From the NCBI RefSeq assembly GCF_035222375.1, contig NC_085888.1:682001-746000 (forward strand): a stretch of 64,000 bases of DNA, read 5' to 3'. The position numbers were made by a program, and so were the translations under genes. The notes under the pieces were generated by a model. It did not search any database. It had not been told where the DNA came from and saw only the letters and a program-made list of their open reading frames with translations. This DNA comes from Podospora pseudocomata (Eukaryota; Ascomycota; Sordariomycetes; Sordariales; Podosporaceae). Positions 56,958 through 64,000 of this stretch are shown here, piece by piece (positions within the stretch are counted from its first letter, which is position 1; each line of letters begins with the position of its first letter).

Positions 56958-57986
56958 TCATGGTGCTTTATGGTCTGTGCTGCTGGTACACCGCAGGAGC
57001 TCAACGGGGTCTGTGTTCTGTGTGCCATGGTGATGCGCCGGCAATTCCTGAGGGCCCCAGCCAGCGTTGTTGTAATGTGTCCATGTCGCCACTTTGTGGT
57101 CCGCTGATTTCTGATCGACATGTTCAGGGGTAGAATTGGTATGCGGCTTGGAACTTGGAATAGCAGATTTGTTGCGGTTTCGTCTCAGTAGCCAGACTAT
57201 GGCAATGCCTGACGCACATAGCAGTGCGATGCAGCCTATCACGCCGCCTACAATGGCGCCAGTGTTGTTTGGCTGGGTGTTCCCGTCACTTTTCGTGTTA
57301 GACTGGCTCGTCCTTTCATTTGAAGAGGTCGGAAACCCCGGATCGGAAGTCGACGAGTCAACCAGCGTAGGAAGAATAGCGGAGCTAGCCGACGTCGACG
57401 TATCTTGAAGCAGTCTAGTCATAGACGTAGTCGAAATGGTAGTGGTTTCACCTCTTGTCGTGAACGCGAAATAGTTGTCGGTACTGGGACCCTTCCCGCA
57501 TGCCAGATAGGTAAATGGACCAACGTGTTAGGGAGAGTAAGCAGCGCTGTAGAGCAAAATGGCGCCGAGGCACCAGAGCTACATCAACGAAATCGTTAGC
57601 TCTGTGTAGGGCAAAAGCAGTGCAGGCAGAACAAACCAAGTAAATGTTGTCAGAGCAGCGTTGGTAAACCCGCATCCTCTCGAACAGCCATTTTTGTCAA
57701 CACAGCTGCCTGCCAGGCCGCAGTCAGTGGCTGAGATGACAGAGGTCGGACAGAAACCCCAGAGGTCGTGGATCAAATCGACGCGGCAATCGAAACCAGT
57801 GTTGGCTGTCCGAATGCTCGAGGGGTCGCTTGTTGAGAAAAGGGTGAAGTATTTGGTGACCAGAACGGTTCCCTGCCTTTTCTGCTGGATGAGGGTTGTT
57901 GCATTCGTGTGGTGTGAGAAGAACGACGCGTGGCTTAACCCGTTGAAAGCGTGAAAGCAAGGTATGGTCAGAAGAGGGATGGCCAT
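56958..57986 (-). CDS. Single-pass membrane glycoprotein with Cys-rich ectodomain, frame break
   Basis: Minus strand, two exons: 57986-57637 and 57578-56958, with a 58-nt intron (GTTTGT to ATGTAG). It begins with a signal peptide (MAIPLLTIPCFHAFNGLSHA). The ectodomain has cysteines in GFDCRVDL, WGFCPTS, ATDCGLAGSC, NGCSRGCG and FCSTALLT, then YLACGKGPSTDNYFAFTTRG. A Ser/Thr-rich stalk, one TM helix (GAIVGGVIGCIALLCASGIAIVWLL) and a basic, polar cytoplasmic tail follow, as in fungal Mid2-like surface proteins. The frame is off by one near 57515-57530; the two exons sum to one base short of a whole frame, and no alternative intron repairs it. It is either an assembly error or a recent pseudogene. 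It is convergent with the surface protein gene at 55854. Confidence 0.6.
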
Positions 57987-58451
57987 TGCAAACGAGGCTG
58001 TAGATTTGACAAAGAAAACATGATGAGAAAGAAGGGGTAGGTGGGTAGGCAGAATAGGTATTAGAGGCGGCGACGAAAGATTGGTGAAGATTTGTATAGG
58101 TACCCGAACGGCGATGCTCAACCAACGATGATCATCTACATCTGTCTGATGTTGGCGAAGGTCTCGAGCGTCTACTTGCATCTTGACCTCCTGGCACAAG
58201 GATAGGCCTGTGGTCGAGTCAAGTGTTGGGTGTAACCCTTGACGTCTCAGCAAATCAGGGGACGTTCTGAATCCCGACAGAATGGTATCGGCGTTTAGCT
58301 GTGACATCCACCTCAACACAGGGGAAATCTTGCCATTGCTTATATCTCGCTCGGAGTAAGTGCAAACAAGAAGCGGGGCATATGCACAAAGGCGCCTTTC
58401 CCATTGCTTTTGAACAGTCAGTTGCGACCTCTTCCCCTTCTGCCCAAAAAA
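57987..58451. promoter_or_regulatory. Divergent spacer
   Basis: Shared upstream region of the minus-strand membrane glycoprotein and the plus-strand glycosyltransferase. No further gene seen. Confidence 0.45.
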
Positions 58452-59819
58452 ATGCTTCGACATTCCACCCACAGTTCGGACATGACGCGGCGAGCTCTCA
58501 TCTTCATCTTGCCCGCAGGCGGGCTATTGCTTTTGGCCCTCACTCTTTGGCTCGGCCGAGAGCAGATATCAAGCATACCGCGTCCGTCCTTCTGGCGCCC
58601 TTCAAAGACGATTTCAACGCTTCCAATGGAGCCAGCATCGGCCTCAAGCTCCGCCACATCAGTTCCAACAGCGGCAACAATAACCACTGCAACACCACAA
58701 GCCTCTGACATTCTACCACAAGGATCAAAAGCGGCCTACGTCGACGCCATCATGAACCCAGAAGCTACAACCTTACCTCGACTGCATTGCCCCCAACCCG
58801 ACACATCACGCTACGATTATCTCGTCGCACCGGAAAACGCAGAGACAGACTCAATCCGATACTTCATAGCACTCGATCTTCGACAATGTGCATCGCTTCT
58901 TCCCCGACTCTTGGGGAGCGTCATCGAGGCAATTCGATTTCTAGGTCCACAAACCTGCGCCTTGTCCATCATCGAGGGGAATTCGGACGACGGTACCGGG
59001 GAGGTCCTGGCTGCCTTACGACCCGAGTTGGATGCTTTGACAACCACCTATTACTCCAAGACGAGCGACATCAACCCAAAAAAGGGGGACCGAATCCAAA
59101 AGCTTGCTCAACTGGGGAATATGGCTCTTCAGCCGCTGGTAGACGACACCGAGGCCGTCAAGTTCTCCGCTAAGAACACAACCATTGTCTCTTTGAACGA
59201 TGTGGCAATCTGTTTGGAAGATATTCTTGAGCTCTTACATCAGAAGCGCATACTCGGTGCCGACATGATGTGCGCTATGGACTGGACCTATGTTGGCCCA
59301 GACCCAACTTTTTACGATGTTTGGATAGCGCGAGGGATGAACGGAGACTCCTTCTTTGAGATTCCGCCAGATGGAAATTGGAACTCGGCCTGGAATCTCT
59401 TTTGGAACAATCCAAGCGCCCAGCAACGTTTGCTTTCGCACCAACCATTTCAGGTATTTTCCTGCTGGAACGGAGCCGCGGCGTTTACAGCGACACCCAT
59501 CATGGATCGAACCATTGCATTTCGAGCCCATAGGGAGGGCGAATGTCTTCAGGGTGAGCCACAGTTGCTCTGCAAAGACATGTGGTTCCACGGCTACGGA
59601 AAGATTGCTGTTGTTCCTGCCGTCAACCTCGAGTACTCGAACGAGGATGGCAAACGGATCAAAGAGGCAAAAGGCTATGTTTCCCGCTGGACCAGCACGC
59701 CTGGACACCGGGACGAACCTATCGAGTGGCAACTTGAACCACCTGAGAAGGTCAAGTGCATACCAAAGTACGAGAATCAGTTCTTTGAAGCCTGGAACTC
59801 GACACAGTCTGGAACCTGA
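58452..59819 (+). CDS. CAP59/CMT1-type alpha-mannosyltransferase (GT69-like), type II membrane protein, 455 aa
   Basis: Resembles the cryptococcal CAP59/CMT1 family of Golgi alpha-1,3-mannosyltransferases (GT69). The basic N-terminus is followed by one TM helix (ALIFILPAGGLLLLALTLWLG), a Ser/Thr/Ala-rich stem (residues about 45-90) and a catalytic domain with RYFIALDLRQCASLLPRLL, CALSIIEGNSDDGTGEVLAAL, NTTIVSLNDVAICLEDILELL, ADMMCAMDW and FQVFSCWNGAAAF, matching the family order (IIEGNSxDGT; NDV; CAxD; FSCWNG). The start is either ATG 58452 or ATG 58482; both keep the TM helix intact. No intron. It is likely involved in glycan synthesis in the secretory pathway. It lies about 9.5 kb beyond the GAG cluster; a link to GAG is not supported. 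Confidence 0.82.
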   Translation: MLRHSTHSSDMTRRALIFILPAGGLLLLALTLWLGREQISSIPRPSFWRPSKTISTLPMEPASASSSATSVPTAATITTATPQASDILPQGSKAAYVDAIMNPEATTLPRLHCPQPDTSRYDYLVAPENAETDSIRYFIALDLRQCASLLPRLLGSVIEAIRFLGPQTCALSIIEGNSDDGTGEVLAALRPELDALTTTYYSKTSDINPKKGDRIQKLAQLGNMALQPLVDDTEAVKFSAKNTTIVSLNDVAICLEDILELLHQKRILGADMMCAMDWTYVGPDPTFYDVWIARGMNGDSFFEIPPDGNWNSAWNLFWNNPSAQQRLLSHQPFQVFSCWNGAAAFTATPIMDRTIAFRAHREGECLQGEPQLLCKDMWFHGYGKIAVVPAVNLEYSNEDGKRIKEAKGYVSRWTSTPGHRDEPIEWQLEPPEKVKCIPKYENQFFEAWNSTQSGT

Positions 59820-60081
59820 TTTTCTTTCAACACGAGACCAGGACCTGATTCCTTGGCATGGATTGTGGCTCGTTCCTGCAGGGGCCGTGTTTGCGGGTCT
59901 CTGACAGGCTCCGTGCAACACCAGCGAGTTCGTGATTCGCCAACCAAAGGATTGGTAAATTATGCCCAGGCAGCAGCTAGCAGAGTGCCCACAGGATTTA
60001 ATGCAAAGGTACAATTTAAACATCAGGTCCTTTTGAACCCCTAGCTCCCGACGCCGCGGCTCCTCGATTCTCACCATCGAA
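59820..60081. other. Short spacer
   Basis: 262 nt. No coding signal; the upstream region of the four-TM protein gene. Confidence 0.4.
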
Positions 60082-61152
60082 ATGGCAGAAATGGCTGAGA
60101 CGACGACGACGACGACCGACCCGGCGACGGGGTCGGCACCAACGCCAACACCTACAGAAGCACCCGCGGCAGCATCTACAACAGCACCTGCACCAGTACC
60201 GACACAAGCATCAGACCCAGCACAGTCAACGCCACATTTTGCTCCAGGCCATTTCGTGCCTGCTCCGCTGAACGCGCCGCCACAATATGTGTCGCCGAGG
60301 TCTTATCGGATCACCAAGTTGGCTGGCAGGATATTTTCAATTATTTGCTGCATCGTCGCCATAGGTATTTCGGCCGGCCTGATGGCTGATTCAAGAACTG
60401 ATGGCGTTTATGGCTTTTACGGCATCATCATCATACCGTCGGTGAGCTGGATCTGATGCCCATGTCGACAACATCGACACGTACTGACAGCTCACAGACC
60501 GTCGTCTGCATGGTTTGGGACGTTGCCGAAATCATCTGCATCATGAAGCGTGAGGGCAACAGGGGCATCCACCCCGGCGCCATTGTTGGTGTCGACCTGA
60601 TCCTCTGGCTTGGCCTGGTCTTTTTGACCCTCTTGACCGTTACACTCTCGGCGACACATGCAGAACGGCACATTGAGGGGTATTACGAAACATGGGACTC
60701 TGAAACTAGGAGATGGACATCGTCTATCGACCTCGATTCGCCCGAAATGAGGGCTCTTGTGAGAAAAATCAGTGGTCTCTCACAGACATTATCTGCCTTT
60801 GTTGTCTTCTTGACGTAAGTTTATTCATCCTTGCCGTTGGTGTGTGAGGGATGCATCCCTTCTGACAAGACTCATGGAATGTAGTCTGACGCACCTTGGC
60901 CTTTTTATCATTGGGTGTATCGAGACGAATTATCGAAACAGGCGGCCGAGGATTGTCTATGTGATGGCACCGCCTCCAACGAATGCATACGCTCCTGCCG
61001 CTCCTCCGGGCGTGTTGCCTGCACCGTATGGAGCTCCGATGATGCGAACTCCTCCTCAAGTGATACCTATGATGCCAATCCAGCCTGTGCCCGTGCATGT
61101 GCCTGTCCGGGAGACAAAGCCGGTTGTTGCGCAGCAGGAGAGATATGCTTGA
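60082..61152 (+). CDS. Four-TM membrane protein (MARVEL-like), 314 aa
   Basis: Three exons: 60082-60441, 60498-60814 and 60885-61152, with introns of 56 and 70 nt (GTGAGC to CACAG and GTAAGT to GTAG), total 945 nt in frame. A Thr/Pro/Ala-rich N-terminal tail of about 75 residues precedes four predicted TM segments: FSIICCIVAIGISAGLMA, TVVCMVWDVAEIICI, ILWLGLVFLTLLTVTLSA and LSAFVVFLTLTHLGLFIIG. A Pro-rich cytoplasmic C-terminus (PPPTNAYAPAAPPG, VPVHVPVRETKP) follows. The topology is MARVEL/tetraspan-like, common in fungal plasma-membrane proteins. No specific function is assigned. Confidence 0.75.
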
Positions 61153-61854
61153 GAGGGGTTTATGTGGTGTTTACCGGGTGGATTAATCGTAATGTTTAGT
61201 AGTTTTTTGTGTTGGAATAAATCAGCTTAATGTCTGCAGTCCCGTGGTGGTCACTAAGGTAGCTATCTGCATTTGCGGTAGCTCCAATGGTTAGTACGCC
61301 TTCGGCGTCAGGGGGCGTCTCCTTGAGCGCATGCATGTGACTGGTGAGCACGATTGGGAATACTCCCTCACATTACGTAATTTTTTAATATCTCCACGAG
61401 AGACTCGCCATGTTGTATATCTGAATTTAAAGGGCGGTACCTAGTTGTTGAATTGTCAGGGCGGTAAATTCAAGGGTATCACGTGACTGGCAGAGCAGGG
61501 TATTAGGGTTATCAGGGTCCGGGCGTCGCCCGACCAATTTCGAGCAGGACATCGAACAACTGCAGCTTAATCAACACATTGCCCGCCCTACAGTTTCTCA
61601 TGCTCCAATTGTAAGCGCTTTAACCTGTGATTCTGTGGATACGTGGCTGTTGGTCTTTCAACACTAGTCTTGTTGATCTTGCCTTTCCGTACTTGGCTCA
61701 CGGTGTCTGGTACTGATCAATGCTGGCCCCTTGCGTTTACATGTACCCATCTATCTACCTGGTTCCTAATATTACACGAAAAGACTCTCGCGGAGATCAT
61801 TCACCCAGCTATGCCCTGACAGCCCAGTGGCAGTGTCAGAGCCTACAGCTTGAT
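61153..61854. other. Intergenic
   Basis: No gene seen. Contains several AT-rich short stretches and TAGGGTTATCAGGGT near 61503. Confidence 0.45.
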
Positions 61855-62165
61855 CGGGAGAATGGTCCCCGAAAGAGCCCACGTTTCCGCCTACGGCTCC
61901 CCTTGGGCGCGATTCGTTTCGGAACTATGCTGACATCATCCATTCCCCCATGGGGAGACCACATGCCATGTTCCGAGGCAATGGTGCTTCCCGGGACCAA
62001 TCCACATCACGGCACCAGAACACCGCATGTGGCCTCCCCACAGACGAATGTCAGAGTAACCAAGGGGACAACCGTGGCCTGCAAATGATGCAGCCTGTTC
62101 CGAAACGTCGCGTCGAGTGAGACCCAAAGAGAGCCATAGGCGAAAACGCGTGGTTGTCCCCTGTC
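61855..62165. repeat. Imperfect inverted repeat (fold-back, MITE-like), about 310 bp
   Basis: The best inner pair is 61951-61973 against 62019-62041 (TGGGGAGACCACATG... against ...CATGTGGCCTCCCCA). An outer pair matches 61881-61926 (CCGCCTACGGCTCCCCTTGGG, TTTCGGAAC) against about 62095-62152 (GTTCCGAAAC, CCCAAAGAGAGCCATAGGCG). A TCCCGGGA palindrome lies near the centre (61989-61996). Mismatches between arms are mostly C/T or G/A. The asymmetric spacing implies an insertion of about 35 bp in the right arm. It could be a decayed MITE or fold-back element, or a hairpin-forming relic. Confidence 0.6.
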
Positions 62166-62232
62166 CCGCCAAAACCTTACTGATCCATGTGTGCCCAAGT
62201 TCTGTCCTCGTGTGTTCTTTTTTTTATATATA

Positions 62233-62901
62233 TCAATTTTCTTCGTGTTGTTTCTTGAGATGCCGATGATAGTTGTATTTTGTCGTGAACCTCTTTACAC
62301 ACCACTGACAGTGAAACTTCCTCTCGCCTCCATGCTTGAGCGACTGGAGATGCCGCTTGCAGTCCAATCTAAGACTGAAACGCTCATTGCAACCAGACAC
62401 TGGACACGCGAAACGCCTTTCATGGTATCTCTTGTGTGGTTTCGCGGTGGAGGTACGCTTGAAGCAGCTGGGCTGTTTACGTTTCTCTTCCAGCGGTGCT
62501 GCTGATCGACAGTTGCTCTCATCCGAATCGGTCCTGGTGGACGAGGAGGCAGCGCTCAAGAGAGTGGGCGATGTTGGCGTTGATTGTTTGTCTGTCGTGT
62601 TGAGTATTTGGCTCACCATGACATCAAGTTCCGCGGCCTGAGATTCCGGAAGCTGAGGAAACTCTGCAAGCCCAGGCAATCCAACATTGAAGCCAGTGTA
62701 GTCGGTCGGTGAGAAAATACTCGCTTCGCCGTCGATATAACCACCGTTCCCGACTGCTCCCAATACACCCCCCACCCCTCCATCTCCCAACCCCAAGGGC
62801 CAGAAACCAAACCAAACCCCATTCCACTCCTCACCCAAGCGACCTGGAAGGGAGAAATCTTCAACGAGAGGGCGCGAGCCAGACGATGCATGGAAATCCA
62901 T
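62233..62901 (-). CDS. C2H2 zinc-finger protein, likely transcription factor, 222 aa
   Basis: Two adjacent C2H2 fingers lie at the extreme C-terminus: FACPVSGCNERFSLRLDCKRH (Cx4C type) and FHCQWCVKRFTTKYNYHRHL (Cx2C type), with a short linker KHGGERK. Basic stretches flank them (KRKQPSCFKRT, HKRYHERR). The N-terminal 160 residues are Gly-, Ser- and Thr-rich and probably disordered, with an acidic or hydrophobic FSPTDYTGFNV segment. The start is set at ATG 62901 (MDFHASSGSRPLVEDF); the frame continues open upstream without an ATG, so a 5' exon could exist. Two C-terminal fingers after a long disordered region are common in fungal regulators. Targets are unknown. Confidence 0.75.
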   Translation of the reverse strand: MDFHASSGSRPLVEDFSLPGRLGEEWNGVWFGFWPLGLGDGGVGGVLGAVGNGGYIDGEASIFSPTDYTGFNVGLPGLAEFPQLPESQAAELDVMVSQILNTTDKQSTPTSPTLLSAASSSTRTDSDESNCRSAAPLEEKRKQPSCFKRTSTAKPHKRYHERRFACPVSGCNERFSLRLDCKRHLQSLKHGGERKFHCQWCVKRFTTKYNYHRHLKKQHEEN

Positions 62902-63940
62902 GGGTCCCGGAAACAAGCATTCACCAGCACCGCACCAACCGCACACCTCGCCTTGAAGCAACCCCGCATCGTGATCACTAATACATTGCTGCGAGATTTG
63001 TTGAGCGCGGGGACTCGGCGCGTCCCCGCCGGCGCAGGCTTAACTTTGTTGAGACCGACCTGTCTTCTCAGTCAGTATGTAGCATCCAGTGATGCAAGAG
63101 TTGCTTGTTAGAGACGCACCTTTGAATGACCGGCAAGTCAATGCTCGTGAGCCTCAACGGCTTGAAGTTGTGTCCAGGGGACGTCAAGGTTTGTTGTCTG
63201 ACTCTTTGGCTGTTCGTTCGTTGGGTGGGACAAACAGCTGCCTTAAGTACCCCGGAGTCCCCTCATCGAAACGAAATCAGAATCGGGTGGGTGACATCGT
63301 ATCATCTGGGAGGCATGCCTGCATGTGCAGATATGCCTCTTAAGCAGCTTCTAATTGGCTTCCAGTATGGATGGTACCTTTCTTGCGGCCAAGTGTCTCC
63401 AATAGGCTTCGTGCTCCCCACTGTCTTGTTGATAGGGGCGGCACACTCTGTGTCTGACTGGACAACAGGTATCAGATGAGTGATGCCTCCCATGTCGCGA
63501 AGGGAGGCATCATTTTGCTGGGCAGAACAGGCGTTGAACTTTAGGAGATTTCCCGCCCTAAACTTGAGGTGCTTTGACGAAGAAAATAGATCCACTCCAT
63601 TGGCCGAAAACGAGACCAAAAACAACAGGGCGGACAAAAAACAAAGTGATGACGTCATATTTCCTCACCATCATTGATCTGCTGCCGGGAGGAAGGGCAG
63701 GTGGAACTCAATTGCTAGCAAGGCACTTACTTGCCTTTCATCATCGCCTCCATTGGCGCGTCATTCATTGTGTTTTAAAGCAGCTGTCGATTTGGACCAA
63801 TCTTCTACCTGACTTCTCTCCCCTCCCCCCCCCATCATCAACACAACAAAACATCAAACCATCACGATATCAACAACGACTTAAATCACAGCAACTACAC
63901 CTACCTACATCACAATACTTCCTCAACAGCACACATCACC
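62902..63940. promoter_or_regulatory. Divergent intergenic region
   Basis: No gene seen. Upstream of the zinc-finger gene (minus) and of the gene starting at 63941 (plus). The last 170 nt are C/A-rich (CCATCATCAACACAACAAAACATC), a typical fungal 5' leader. Confidence 0.5.
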
Positions 63941-64000
63941 ATGTCAGCCGCCAGATCTCTCACCACCCTCCCCAGTGTCCTCAGATCCCGCCTTCCTCAA
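63941..64000 (+). CDS. Start of a gene with mitochondrial-type leader, partial
   Basis: ATG in CATCACCATGTC context after a long C/A-rich leader. The first 20 residues, MSAARSLTTLPSVLRSRLPQ, are Arg-, Ser- and Leu-rich without acidic residues, as in mitochondrial presequences. The gene runs off the right edge, so the product is unknown. Confidence 0.6.
   Translation, partial: MSAARSLTTLPSVLRSRLPQ

Noticed and set aside
58452-59819. Assigning the CAP59/GT69-like gene to the GAG cluster
   Set aside because: It is about 9.5 kb beyond gtb3, with unrelated genes between, and this family makes mannose linkages, not galactosamine polymers.

Overview
This window is filamentous ascomycete nuclear DNA, most likely Sordariomycetes and possibly Sordariales (inference). 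The evidence is short introns of 55-145 nt with GT(A/G)AGT donors, CTAAC-like branch sites and AG acceptors, fungal gene families such as Rds1-like, 2EXR and CAP59-type proteins, and C:G-to-T:A-type decay in the broken genes that resembles repeat-induced point mutation (RIP).

Layout. 1-3.5 kb: fossil Ty1/copia retrotransposon running off the left edge. 4.1-11.3 kb: two head-to-head decayed immunity-type genes, an ankyrin plus subtilisin (S8) gene on the minus strand and an NLR-like ankyrin gene with a C-terminal ZZ-like zinc finger on the plus strand. 12.8-21.3 kb: a secreted Cys-rich protein with a possible read-through tail, a ferritin-like Rds1 homologue, a bacterial-type PEP synthase convergent with a divergent lactate dehydrogenase, and a weak 2EXR-like reading frame. 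22.2-49.0 kb: the main system. 49-64 kb: ordinary sparse genes (secreted DUF4360-like protein, 2EXR protein, two surface proteins, a CAP59/GT69-type glycosyltransferase, a four-TM protein, a C2H2 zinc-finger protein, and the start of a gene with a mitochondrial-type leader), plus a 0.3-kb fold-back repeat.

The main system is a complete galactosaminogalactan (GAG) exopolysaccharide cluster, with all five gene types known from Aspergillus fumigatus: agd3 (deacetylase, -), ega3 (GH114, +), sph3 (GH135, +), uge3 (UDP-glucose/GlcNAc 4-epimerase, -) and gtb3 (giant membrane GT4 synthase, +). By analogy, Uge3 makes UDP-Gal and UDP-GalNAc, Gtb3 polymerises and exports them, Agd3 removes acetyl groups outside the cell so that the polymer becomes cationic and adhesive, and Ega3 and Sph3 cut the polymer. 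The order differs from A. fumigatus. Large intergenic regions (2.2, 3.2 and 4.7 kb) and several (GT)n tracts lie inside the cluster, and a small secreted eight-cysteine protein gene sits between sph3 and uge3. Sph3 lacks a visible membrane anchor, and gtb3 has one frame discontinuity at a run of nine G.

All functions are inferred from reading protein sequences and comparing them with remembered family features. No database search was run.
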